64,000 nt of DNA. It comes from Sorghum bicolor. Lineage: Eukaryota; Streptophyta; Magnoliopsida; Poales; Poaceae. The number at the start of each line of letters is the position of its first letter. The stretch's first letter is position 1. Shown here in pieces: positions 48,501 to 59,848 of the stretch. The position numbers and the translations under genes are program-made. Location: NCBI RefSeq assembly GCF_000003195.3, contig NC_012872.2, positions 26,097,258 through 26,161,257 on the forward strand, given 5' to 3'. Under the pieces are notes generated by a model. That model was not told the DNA's origin. It searched no databases and saw only the letters and a program-made list of their open reading frames with translations.

Positions 48501-49432
48501 GCCATGGGTGTCAATTCTATGCCAAGCAAACCCATCTCCCTGCTCATGCTCTCCAAATGATCCCCATCATGTGGCCATTCGCGGTGTGGGGTCTCGACCT
48601 CGTGGGCCCCCTATAGAAAGCCGCAGGAGGATATACCCATTTGCTGGTAGCGATCGACAAATTCTCCAAATGGATTGAGGCTCGACCCTTCACGAACATC
48701 CGCTCCGAGCAAGCCGTCCTTTTCTTCACCGACATTATCCACCGGTTTGGGATACCCAATGTCATCATCACCGACAATGGCACCCAATTCACCAGCAAAA
48801 AGTTCTTGGACTTCTGTGACCGGCATCACATCCGTGTGAACTGGTCCGCAGTAGCTCACCCTCGAACTAATGGCCAGGTCAAGCGTGCCAACAGCATGAT
48901 TTTGCAAGGACTTAAACCAAGAATCTACAACCGGTTGAAGAAATTTGGCAAGAAATGGGTCGAAGAGCTCTCCTCGGTCCTATGGAGTTTAAGGACGACA
49001 CCGAGCAGGGCCACGAAATATACCCCGTTCTTTATGGTCTACGGCTCTGAGGCCGTGCTTCGAACAGACCTTGAGTATGGGTCACCTCGACTCAAAGCCT
49101 ACAACGAGCAAACAAATAAGGAGACCCAAGAGAACTCGGTTGACCAGCTCGAGGAAGCTCGAGACATGGCCCTCCTCAACTCCACAAGATACCAGCATAA
49201 GCTCCAACGCTATCACGACAAGCACGTGCGCAAAAGGGATCTAAACGTGGGCGACCTCATCCTACGACGATGACAAAGCAACCAAGGATGCCACAAGCTG
49301 ACTCCACCCTGGGAAGGCCCATACGTGGTGGCCGAGGTCTTAAAGCCAGGAACGTACAAGCTCGTGGACGAAAAAGGGGCGGTCTTCACCAACGCGTGGA
49401 ACATCAAATAGCTACGTCGCTTCTACCCTTAG
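45530..49432 (+). pseudogene. pol of Tat copy 2, degraded
   Basis: Protease comes first (LMDGGSSMNIIY, FRGTYHAIIGRS). A frameshift near 46005 leads to reverse transcriptase (NPVLVKKKNGKMRMCVDYTS, FLDAYSGYHQIKM, PYVDDIVVKSK with YVDD at 46797-46808). RNase H follows, then a second RNase H (MYFDGYLMKTGAGEG, NNVAEYEDLVNGL) and integrase (CHGCQFYAKQ, LDLVGPL, ITDNGTQFTS). In-frame stops lie at about 46212, 46722, 47313, 47370, 47976, 48197, 48614 and 49271. At the third integrase catalytic position, 35 residues after the second D, the codon 48881-48883 is AAG (Lys) in place of Glu (NGQVKRAN). The protein would end near 49430. The second RNase H supports the Tat lineage. Confidence 0.88.
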
Positions 49433-49979
49433 AGCTTCGAAGCTTTGTGTTTTCATGCATACTTTGTACCGAGATCTTATGAATAAATACATGAATAAAG
49501 GAGAATACTTTTTCAAGTAGTTTACCCTATCACCGAACAAATCTCGACGTTAGGAGGAAGTCCCAACTATGACCCATCATAGTCGATACTCCCTCAGGGG
49601 CTAGCAAAGGGGACCCCCTCCCTAGGTTCCTAAAAACCGAATGACCTTTCTTTTTAAGTCCTAAACAAAACTTCGCAAGATCAAGTAGCAAAGGCACCTC
49701 GAGCCCCTTAAGGGCCAAGAAACGTCGAGCCTGAGAACCCCTACGCCCCCGGGCTATGGCAACTCTACTCACTTCCTCACCCTTAAGGCAATCGAAGACG
49801 CCTTAACGAAAGATCGAACGAGAATGTAAAATTAGGCAGAAAAGGAAACAAAGGAAATTCGAGCATAAAAATAAACAAATATACACAAGTATTAGGACCA
49901 TTCAAGCCACAATGTTTACTTAAGATAAGTAATAAGTACTTTACCACGGGTCTAGATACCCAGAATAGGCTCGCAGGCC
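49433..49979. other. Spacer between pol and the antisense gene
   Basis: AT-rich sequence with no credible gene. It probably contains the 3' untranslated regions of both convergent units; AATAAA-like words lie near 49482 and 49493 on the + strand. Confidence 0.4.
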
Positions 49980-52778
49980 TTAGTCCGCATCTCTGTCCCG
50001 ACCACCGTCTTCCGTACCCGAGCTAGTCTCAGGACGGAGTACCTCCGGCTCAAACAACCTTGCCAACCTTTCCCCAGGGACCTCTGCCCCGTCGATCAAG
50101 GCATGGAGCCTCTCCTCATTCTTGGTGTCAGTCTTGGAAATGTCGGTGACAAAGCCATGGGATAACACTTCCATGTCGTAGGAGAAGCCCGAGCAGACGA
50201 CCGCCATCGCTCGCTTCACCCTGGTATGAAGGGCGTCCTGCACTCGATCCCTCAGCGTGGCACCTATGTCCCGCACTCGACCATCTCAGGCCCTTGCGGC
50301 GACGGCAATACTGGCTGGCGTGGGCTTCATGGTGGCTGTTCAAGCAGCTCTTCCAGATGCTGACTCCACTATTGCTGCTATCGTTGAAGCTCCAACAGCT
50401 CTTGCCACCAGCATTTCTCCAACTGCTCCTCGAGCCGCTCTTCCTATTACCGCCGCTGCTGCCTTTCTTTTTCTTCTTCTTCCCCTCCCTTACGGTCTTC
50501 TTCTTCCTTCTTCCTCCTCTCCTCGACGGAGTGGAGCTCGGTGGGCCAAGGCGTCAGTTTCGTGACAGGAGAGGCCTCGACCTCTTCATCCGTGGTGCGG
50601 GCATCCTTCGAGAGCAGATCGCCACCGTACCCGTCGCTGATGGTGATGGGGTCTCCCACGCCCCCTGACAAGGGAGGCTCGGGGGCTCCCTCCTGCTCTT
50701 GGAAATGAGGTGTCTCGACCCGCCTTGGCGACAGCGGGGCAGTGTCAGAGACGTCGCCCTCCTCCGATGGATGAGGCGGGGTTCTTTCAACATCCGTCGA
50801 CGGTCGAGGATCGGAGGAACCTGAGTGCGCCCAAAGACAATACGTTAGTCGCAAAGGAGTTCAACACAAGAACGGCTCAACTCCAGTACTGCGGGAAGAC
50901 GAATAAATCACTCACCCAAGCCTCTGGAGACCACCCCACCTTTAGCTTCTTGGCCATCGAGGGTTGGTCCTGTTCTAGTGGCCGCTTCAACCTAAGGAAA
51001 TGGGGAATAACATGAGAAAAGCTGAAACCAGAGAGAGCACAAGACATTAGAAAACAAGAATCGCGACGTAAAAGCCTTACCCCACCGGAAGAACGACCCG
51101 CCTGCCAGTCCCTCGACCAACTGGCCTCAAGCCGCCCCGCGTCGAGACCCCGGGCTTCTCCTGGGCAGGCGCGGGGCTTAGCTCGATATCTCCCGCCTGG
51201 CGAGCGCCGGGGCTGGAGCTCCCACGACCTCCTTCCCTCTGACTTGAAGCCACCACAGCGGCACGGTCGTGGGTCAATGGCCCCGTCGCCATAGCCTTAA
51301 CCCGGTGGCCCGCTCGAGACGTGGGAGGAGGTTGCGGCTGAGAAATGGCCCGACCCTGCACGGGCACAGGAGGGGTGTCGGCACGGGAACGGCGCGGTGA
51401 GGACTCCCTTTGCTGACCGTTGCGGGGACTGCCCGACGCCCTCTTAGGAGCTCCCGTCCATGGGACGTCGACGTCGGCTTGCGGCGGGCCCTCGAAGATT
51501 CTGTCAAGACGAGCCGCCATCCCCTCGGAGTCGTCGCTGTCGTCGTCGCCCTCATTGCCGTCATCCTCATCAGGAGATTCCTCCTTGGACTCCCACTTTT
51601 GCCTCGATTTCACGCAGTGTTTCTCGAGCACTTGTCACTCGAGATTCTTTTTCTTCTCTTTTTTTCTTTTCTAAGTCCTTTGCGGACTTTTGTTTCTCTA
51701 TGGATTTGCGCCTCCTGTCATGATCGACACTATCCTCCTATACTGGAGGCTTCAAAGACCGAGTGTCGATCGGTCCCTGTACGAGCAGGCGTGAGTCCCA
51801 GGAAGAGACAGAAAGATCGAAAATTGAGTAACAGCAAGGGGAAGAGCTTACCAGGCTAATCGACCCCTCGTCAGGTTTCATGGGGAAACCGTTGACGTGC
51901 TCAGGCTGGAAATCACCTGCGACGGCTGCCCTAACTCTACGGCGACCTCCTCGTCCGCAGGTGCCTCGTTGGAATCCGGCATGCCTCGAGGTCACGAGAC
52001 GAGGCGCCGGGACCCATCTCATCCATTCTCAGCGGTCTAGACATCAACGGGAGTACCCGTCGATGGTGGACCGCCGAGAGGACAAATGTGGCAGTCAGAC
52101 CTTCCTCGCGCAGCTTCTTCAGGGCATCGAGGATGGGGCGAAGCCGCGGCTGAAGGGTCTTGACGACGCTGTAGTTCCAGTTGTCCGGACGCTCCGAGAT
52201 CAAGCGCCCAGTGTAGTCGGGGAAGAGGTCATCATCGTTTCGGAGATAGAACCATTGGGAGTCCCATTGGGCGTGGTTCGACATCAGCCCCACCGGGATG
52301 TACTCACGAGGCTCCTTCTTGCCGGTTTTCTGCACCAGGTTGAGGCAGCCGGCCCGCACCGGTTTCCTCACCCCTGTGGCTCCACCAGGAGCATGGAAGA
52401 GCTCGCCCCGGTATAGATGAAGTCATAGGTCCCAGTGCGGCATCATCCCCAGGTAGCCTTGGCACACTACAACGAAAATTGCCGCGGGGTGATAGCGTTT
52501 GGCCAGAAATGCTGGAGCTCCATGACATAATGGTGGCAGAGCGCCTGCATGAAGCGGCTTGGAGGAGAACCGACGCCGTGATGATGGAACTTGGCGAAGG
52601 AGACCACGTACCCCTTGGGCGGACTCGGCTCCCGGTGGTCCGCCACCAGCGTGATCCACTCCGGCCGCGACGAGGAAACGCGGGGGCGCAGGAGCCCCTC
52701 CTTCTCGAGGTCCAACAGCCAGTGCTCCGTCATCGACGATGGGCGCCAGTCATCGGCGGCGACGAGCCTCACCGGCAT
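49980..52778 (-). pseudogene. Antisense gene of Tat copy 2 (Transposase_28-type domain)
   Basis: It starts at the ATG at 52778. The first 100 codons (EGLLRPRVSSSRPEW, KFHHHGVGSPPSRFMQAL, MELQHFWPNAI) look like the putative gypsy-type transposon domain (Transposase_28). A frameshift near 52480 and a TGA at 52423-52425 interrupt it. The same frame resumes (GLMSNHAQWDSQWFYLR, FPDYTGRLISERP) to about 51940. Further charged and proline-rich exon-like blocks lie at about 51631-51077, 50854-50447 (PSEEGDVSDTAP, a glutamate/lysine/arginine coiled coil) and 50276-49980. It is the positional counterpart of the antisense gene in Tat copy 1, but its N-terminal domain is of a different family. The function is unknown. 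Confidence 0.7.
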
Positions 52779-52907
52779 CTTGAGGAATGAAAGAAGACGG
52801 ATCCGCTGCTGTGTGCTCGAGGGTGCGCGCGCGTGAAGATGGCAAGGAGAGCAAGATCAAGAACAAAGGTGGAAGGCGGAAGGAGTAGCAGCCGAGAGAC
52901 CCGACGA

Positions 52908-52915
52908 TATTTATA
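52908..52915 (-). promoter_or_regulatory. TATA box of the second antisense gene
   Basis: TATAAATA on the - strand, about 130 bases before the ATG at 52778, in the same relative position as in Tat copy 1. Confidence 0.5.
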
Positions 52916-53185
52916 GACGTTCGACCTCCAACGGGCAGATCCGGTGAAAACGGTAACTTCCCTAGTAAATGCGCCGCCTAACGGTCCTGTTACTCTCACT
53001 GATAGGGCGCTACGACTTCCACAATGGCGCGAATGCTACAACGGCTCCCGCCTAAGAAGGCACGCCCAATGGGCAAGAAAGCGAACCGCCATGGCTCTTC
53101 CATCCCCCGTAAGGTAAGGTATGCGCGCACCGCAATAGAAATCTCGAGGGATCGCAGACCGGCCCGCTGGATGGGTTCGACGGTC

Positions 53186-54367
53186 GGGAGAACCAACTAC
53201 GCTCTAACTTAACCAAGATAGGTAGATAGGTGTAAATAGGAAAGATGATAGAATCGAATAAGAACAATATTAAAGGTAAGATAACAGTGAGTGATAATAT
53301 GGGAATAGAGAGTAGAGCAATTCTAGTATATGGGCGATGGTAGCAGAATAGAGAGGATAACTATGGTTTCTCTACTTCAAAGGGGTATGTCTATGTCTGG
53401 GACGAACCACGTGATAAGAGTACAACACAAAGGATGCTTATCCATAGGCCGATAAACCCTACCCGTCCTACCAACGAGAGGTGGACTACAGGGGACCAAC
53501 GTAACTGTCACCTACGCGGCCTACCACACGATCCAGCTAGTCAGGGGATATCCACAAGTAATCTAGGTCTAAGCACCACGCTTACACCTATACTACAACT
53601 CTAACCTATAGGGTCCTATAGATTAGAAGTACTCAAAAGAGTTGTGAACTAGAACATACATGATTAGTAATTGCATAATGAATTAGAAATAGATTACCAG
53701 AGTCATCCCATGAGCAAGCTTGATTAGAGCTTGATCATGGCGAAGTACAACCGGAGGAAGAACCGACAGGCCGACCTCTCCTCTAATCCTCCTTCGCTCT
53801 CCATCTCGCTACTATCTAGATCTACTCTAGATTAGAGAAGAGAGGAGAGCTCTCATCTCTAAACCCTAGCTTTTGCTCTATCTATGAATAATGAATAATG
53901 ATCAAGGGGTTGCCTCCTCTAGGGGCCAGGGGGTCTGGTTTTATAGTCCCCTCAAGTGAACCTGGGCCGTCGGATCAAACCGACATTGATTGAACGGTTA
54001 TTCTTGATCCTTTAGGTCGGTGGAGCATAATCCGCGAGATTGAGTGTGATTGGCTACAGGAGGTGGGCGGGCGCCCAGTAGGACAGGGCGGGCGCCCTGT
54101 CTCTGGCCCCGTTTCGCCTCCGCTTCGGTCTCGTGGCTTCTGAAGTCTTCTAGATGTAAGATAATTGCGCGGCAAGTTGATATCTCTATGTAATCCCGAC
54201 GTGTGGGCCTTTCTTCCTTATTTCCTGATAACCCCCTGCAAAAATAGACAAACACCAAAACTCGTGGAATTCTGTCAGATAAAACCCTAAGTCTTGATGT
54301 TGATTTCATTTGGATCCTTTTCTTTGTTTATTTGATAGTTAAATTTGATACTTAAGGACCGTCAACA
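53186..54367 (-). repeat. 3' LTR of the gag-only Athila-like element
   Basis: The - strand start is TGTTGACGGTCC at 54367. It has a TATA box (cTATAAAAccag, about 53934-53945) and GGGCGCCC-rich words at 54068-54102. Homology with the 5' LTR breaks off at 53186, inside Tat copy 2 sequence, so the LTR end is missing. Confidence 0.85.
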
Positions 54368-57300
54368 AACTCCCCCAAGCTTACCTCTTGCTCGTCCCTG
54401 AGTAAGGATAGACTCAGCTATGGATCATAAGTTGTTGCAATATCTTTAAAAATTGACAGTACACATGCTTTTAAATGAGGTCTCATCTCTGAGTTAGAGT
54501 AAACTGTCAAGACTTAAAACTTACTTACTTTACCTTTCACCATGGGACTTGTAACCGTCACTTCTGTCTTCAGTAGTTAAAAGATAGAACAGTCTAGCCA
54601 AGTGCCATGTCTCTTATTCTTGATCAGCTATAGCTCTGGAGTTTTTGCAGATTTTCAAATAAAACTCAGAGATTCCTTTGTATGACTCTCTCATATCTCT
54701 CTTTTGTGGTATTTCTGGATCCTTACCAAGGCAGTGATGGTATATGCCTTCTCTCAAAATATGTGGTATTTGTGGTATAAGGCATAGTGACATTGCCTTC
54801 TCTCTCACCCGACTCTAATAAGGCTTTAATATCTGGAGCTCATAGGTGGGAGATAAAATATACATACTTACAAGACATGTATTGCATAGTCAAACCATGG
54901 ATCCAAAGAAACAAGTCAATAAGCCAAATCAAGATGTGCATGTGTGGCGAATGAATGGTGTATGGTAATGATGGTGACAACAATGGTGGAAACAATGGTG
55001 GTGGAAGTCTAATTCTACTTTTGCTCTTTTGAGGGGATACATACCTTTCTTGCTCTTGAAACTTTATGAGGAGAATGAGATGCTCTTCTTTTTCTTTTCT
55101 CTCAGATGGGTATCATGTACCCCTAATTCTACTGTCGGACACTTGTCCATTTTTACCTCTCGTCTCACTCTTTTTCTTTTCTTTCGAGGTTCCGAGCACT
55201 TGCCCCTTTTTATTTCCTCGTTTATTTATTTTTTTTTCTTTTCTTCTTTTTTTTCTTTTTTTTTCAGAGCACTCATCTCTTGAGATAATATAGCAAGTGG
55301 TAGTAGCAAGATAACTTGAGCATTTATTTCACAAGGGAAAAACACAGATGTTTTTGGCTATTCTCTCCCGAATTAGGAGTAGAATATTTTTAGGTGATTC
55401 TGGAGATGGAAATGGATGGATATATGTGGATGGTACTTCCGGAGTAGAAGTAGCATATATATGAGTGAACGTGCAAGTGAATCTTGATTTAACCACATGA
55501 CAAGCTCCTAAGGGTCTACACAGCTTGACCACACTCAATGCTCATAAGCAGTAAATAAATGTGTGGCTCAAAGTCTAGCAAGCATGTATATATGGCTGTG
55601 GTAGGAATTTAAACTTTCATCATACAGGAACTCATCATGCAATATTTTAAAGATTTTTCAAAGATAAAATTCTCCAGAATTCTAGCATCTCTAGGAATAG
55701 ATAAACAGCAGCTCAATCTTCCCATATCATATCCGTTAACAACTTAGATTTCAGATCATGTTTTCATCCCACAAGTTTAGATCTAGAGCAAGCTTTAAAT
55801 TATAACAGTTATGTCTAAACTTGAGAGAGAACTTCAAATTTGCAAATTAGGCAGAGCAACTATTCATCATATCCATGCTAGAGTTTTATTATTAAGATTC
55901 AGATTAGCATAGCCACTTTATTTATTAAACACACTAAGCAAAAGATATATATATAAGCACAAAATCTTTATTTGGTTTTTCATAGTTTATGTATTTTAAT
56001 ATTCTAATATAATATAAATATAAAGATAGGTAGAAATACTTAGCGAGATAAATGGGGGTGCTCTCCCCCAAGCTGAATTTTGACGTAATTTCTCTTGATG
56101 TAGCTAGCAGGTGGCAGAGGTGTATTTGAAAGTCAGCAGCATTCTGACAGCGATTAGAATGTCCTCCGTATGCTAGTCTTCTTGATTCTTAAATTTTGTG
56201 GAGCTCAAATAGACAACAAAGCTTGTGGAACTAATTAAGTGTTAGCATAAATATCTAGCCTTCATCACGTTGAGCTTCCTCAATAAATATTACTCCCTGT
56301 TTTTATATTTTTATTTTATAAAGTAGAAAAGAAATATTTCTTTTATTTTTATGCCACCACAGTGAAGGTACTTATGGGTTTTATGCCTCTCGTATACTCA
56401 CATGGGGCTTAGTATTTTTTTAACATTTTTATTTTCTTTTCAAGATAGCATGATTAACTAATAATCTATTTAGGGAAAGTAAATAATTAAATGGAAAAGG
56501 GAATGCACAAAGGACAAATATGGATAACTACCAATCTTACCTTTCGGCGAGGGTTCAATGTTTTAAGTCTTCTTGTCAAGACTTCTCATCGTGTTCATTC
56601 TTCAGGTGCGTCATTTGATTCAGGTGTGGACCTTGACGTTTGCACCTCTTAATACGGTGTCACCCATGTTCTTCGTTTGCCCAGTAGTTCGAAGTGCGGC
56701 GTTGGCAGTAACCTGCTCAGTGTGTTTGTGCTCGTAGATCCAGGTCCTTCACTTGGTAGAGTCTGAGAGTTATAAAACTTCTCCGTGTTTTGCTCAAAGT
56801 GTACCTGCTCATAGAGACAAGGCAGAGATCAAGTGCATGGGCCCTGTTGGTGGAAAACACCAACAGAACCAAAAGTGTATTTGTTCTTCTCTAACCCTAA
56901 GCATAGTGAGCAAGACAAAGTTGATGGATGAAAAGTTCATGAGTGTAGCACTTATAACATTTGTCAGATCAGATCGCTCAACCTTATGGAAAGATAATCA
57001 ATCTATGTATATGTCTTTTTCTTTATATCTCTCAATGATTGAATGTGTAACATTTTAGCTCATATGATTAGGAGTGTGGGATCATGGAGGTAGTACTAAG
57101 AACAAGGATTAAAGGACTAAACATGTTGAATCAGTTGGGTTGGTTAATCTAGAGTTGTAAATCATACACGTTTGTCTTTTTTATTTATATGAACGCCAGA
57201 ACCAAGGAGAAGCTTATAAAAGTGATAGTTAAGTACCTTAAAATGTTACCTTGCTCGAAGAGTGATGGTACAGTATCATCTTGTGGAAGCTTTCCTTTCT

Positions 57301-58119
57301 TAGCGGTTGTGCGTCGTGTTTGTGGCACCCTCCATGGATCATCTCTCTATGATGAATGAGCTATGTCCTTCTTGTGCAAATTGTTAAACTTCATGTGTCA
57401 CTCTCTTCGTCTCTGATGTGAGTTTATCTCAGGACTTCCCAAATCGATATTGAAAGTTTTCTACAGGGGTTAGTCCGACAAAATATACCAATATCTACTC
57501 AAGCAGTTTTTTTTAGTTCAATAACCAAACTAGACTCCATGTCTAATCAGATTAAGGAAGGCTATTTAACCTAAGCACCATGCTTAATTTAAATGCCAAT
57601 GGAAGTATGGCGAGTACTTCCAAACCAACACTTGCTAGTAAATAGACAAAGGTAGCATGACAGCGTTTATAGAGATCTACTCAAGTGGAGATGAAGTAGT
57701 GTGATTAGTATTTAACAAATTGAGCATGTCTCAAAGGTAGGGACAACCAGCATAGCAACATGGCAAAGGATGTTTTTATGTAAAGTACTCCCCCAAGCTT
57801 GAATTTTGCAAAATTCAAGTTTGGATGAATTTAATTCAATGTTGTATGATGATTGGTTGGACATACCTTGTGCTTGTCATTCATCCGATCTTCTTGCTCC
57901 AATCTTAGAAAGGTTAGTGACAAGAATACCCGAAGGAATATTTTTTTTTACAATTATCCTTATATGCTCAATACACAAGGTAATGTTGCAAATAATTAAA
58001 GGCTCATGTTACGATCTGCTCAATGCTTATTTTAAGACATTAAGCTTGTCCTTGGGAAACCATCAGTTTATGTTGGCGAAGTGGTTTCCCCTCCGACGCC
58101 AACCTATATCTAGATCAAC
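54368..58119 (-). other. Noncoding internal region with three PPT-like tracts
   Basis: No pol or env-like ORF is present. On the - strand, AAGCTTGGGGGAGT-type tracts occur next to the LTR (54382-54368), at 56075-56061 and at 57800-57788. The first is the functional polypurine tract by position. A pyrimidine-rich run (+ strand 55085-55265) lies between them. Bases 57460-57620 match the older Athila-like remnant at 8240-8390. Confidence 0.65.
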
Positions 58120-59685
58120 TCAATGAGATCTACAATATTTATTATAGACATATGCATCGACAACCGCCCTTTTAAAGTTTTTATAAATAGAAAGGAAGAG
58201 GGGGTTGGAGATCTCAAGTGTGGTGATGTCGAAGAGACCAATAGATTGGGAAGATGTTGCATATGAGCATGGAGTAAACGAAGTGGCTATGAAATAAATT
58301 CCATGCTCATTAATGTTATCTTCGTCTCTAATCTGAATGTTCGGAGTTTCTCCTGGATTGGTCTCACCTATGTCCTCTTTTGTAGTTGGATGAATCTCAT
58401 CTTCAAAGGGAGTCAAGAACTCACCATTTGAAATTGAGCCAAAGTCAGAACCTATTAAGGCTTCTTCCTTATCCATCCATTCTACACATTCTAGCCATTT
58501 AGAACTTGTGATCAAAATAGGGGAGGTGTTAGAATTTTCTATATGGCTTAGCTCTCCTTCTATGGCATTACTTGACATGCCATCCTTATGGTCTTCATGA
58601 CTCCTATGGTTTGGTCGTCTTGGTGAATTGCTAGGATCATCATGAGACTGAAAAGAAGAGGGATAAGAGGGATCTCTAAGGTCAAGGATGGATTTAGAAC
58701 TTGTGAACATGGAAGGGGAGTAGATAGAATTGTCTATATGGCTTAGCTCTCCTTCACTTGATATGTCATCCTCGACTTCTTCATGATAGGAACCAGGACA
58801 TTCTCTAAGAAAAACATTATTGCAATGATTTGAATTATCCCTACTTGAAGGTCTCTTATAGAACCAGAAGTCTAGACCATCAGCATCTAAAAGATTTAAG
58901 GTCGGAATTCCTTCCTCCCTTGGAGAATTTTGGGGTATTGATGGTTTAGGATCGATAGCTAAAGTTTGGGATTGAAGTGGTTGTGATCTGGCTATCGAAA
59001 CTTCTTCTTCTTGTCTAGGAACTGGTTCTTTCTCTTTCTCAGGGATATAAAAGCTAGGCGACTTTCCGCTCATTAAATCAATCAAATTCCAAGCTTCACT
59101 AGCGGATAGGTGGTGGAAAGATCCTCCAGAGGCCGCATGAAGGATTTGCTTATTTTTCCTACTAAGGCCCTCAAAAAAGTGAATTAGAAGAACTTCTTCT
59201 GGAATAGAAAGTTTTGGGCCAGTGAGAGTAAGGTTAATAAAGCGGTCCCATGATTTGCCAAGAGATTCTTCTTCCAGTTGTCTAAAAGAAAGAATCTCAC
59301 GCCGAAGTTCCACCACTTTGGAGATTGGAAAATATTTAGAAAGAAAACTACTATATAACTCCTTCCAATCTCCATGAACACTCCCTACTTTGAGTTTATA
59401 CCAATGTCTAGCTTTTCCCGTTAAAGAGAACGGAAAGAGATTCCATTTAAGGGTCTCATCGGACATGCCTTCTATGCGAAGGAGGTCATAGACTCGATAA
59501 AACTCTCTTAGGTGTGTGTATGGGTTTTCCTCACCTTCTCCTAAGAAAGGTTGTTTTTGAATAAATTCTATGTATTCGGGGTCTATCTCAAAACTAGATG
59601 CTATGATAGGCTTTGAAGATTTTGGTGGTTCGAGATGTGTGCCCATAGGTCTATGAAATTCATAGATAGACATGTTTGAATTCAT
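58120..59685 (-). CDS. Intact gag-like protein of an Athila-like element
   Basis: This is a 521-residue ORF starting 138 bases after the PBS (MNSNMSIYEFHRPMG). Residues about 80-180 form the retrotransposon gag domain (FPFSLTGKARHWYKL, SSFLSKYFPISKV, REILSFRQLEEESLGKSW, HFFEGLSRKNKQILHAASGG). The second half is acidic, serine-rich and low in complexity, and ends in a conserved-looking VVDAYVYNKYC. I see no CCHC knuckle and no protease. Gag of this family forms the particle that packages element RNA. An intact gag without pol suggests a partner element supplies the enzymes (inference). There are no stops or frameshifts, in contrast with the Tat elements around it. Confidence 0.85.
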   Translation of the reverse strand: MNSNMSIYEFHRPMGTHLEPPKSSKPIIASSFEIDPEYIEFIQKQPFLGEGEENPYTHLREFYRVYDLLRIEGMSDETLKWNLFPFSLTGKARHWYKLKVGSVHGDWKELYSSFLSKYFPISKVVELRREILSFRQLEEESLGKSWDRFINLTLTGPKLSIPEEVLLIHFFEGLSRKNKQILHAASGGSFHHLSASEAWNLIDLMSGKSPSFYIPEKEKEPVPRQEEEVSIARSQPLQSQTLAIDPKPSIPQNSPREEGIPTLNLLDADGLDFWFYKRPSSRDNSNHCNNVFLRECPGSYHEEVEDDISSEGELSHIDNSIYSPSMFTSSKSILDLRDPSYPSSFQSHDDPSNSPRRPNHRSHEDHKDGMSSNAIEGELSHIENSNTSPILITSSKWLECVEWMDKEEALIGSDFGSISNGEFLTPFEDEIHPTTKEDIGETNPGETPNIQIRDEDNINEHGIYFIATSFTPCSYATSSQSIGLFDITTLEISNPLFLSIYKNFKRAVVDAYVYNKYCRSH

Positions 59686-59822
59686 AATAGACCAGAGATC
59701 AAGGATTAGATAAGAAGAAAGAATAGCAGAGATGAGGCAAAGGATAAAAGGAATATATTTTTTTTTGTTATATTTTTTTTATAAAATGATTAAACTAGTT
59801 CGTAGTCAACTCAGCAACCGTT

Positions 59823-59840
59823 TCCCCGGCAACGGCGCCA
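59823..59840 (-). other. PBS of the gag-only Athila-like element
   Basis: TGGCGCCGTTGCCGGGGA on the - strand, eight bases after the LTR end. It fits the 3' end of plant tRNA-Asp (GGCAACGGCGCCA), the primer known for Athila-type elements. Confidence 0.85.
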
Positions 59841-59848
59841 AAAATGCT

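Larger units (their letters stand above)
25711..53185 (+). mobile_element. Tat-lineage Ty3/gypsy element, copy 2 (split by a chromovirus)
   Basis: The element consists of 25711-25989 plus 42226-53185. Its 5' LTR is interrupted by the chromovirus at TTTAA. After the LTR come a PBS, degraded gag and pol in + orientation, and an antisense gene. The first part of the 3' LTR and its polypurine tract are not found; a Tat LTR of the same family resumes at 63714 after the Athila cluster. The element is rich in CTCGAG. The second RNase H in pol and the antisense gene place it in the Tat lineage. Confidence 0.8.

Noticed and set aside
54614..55538. Short ORFs in the noncoding interior of the gag-only element
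   Set aside because: They are too short, low in complexity, without domains, and lie in pyrimidine-rich sequence.
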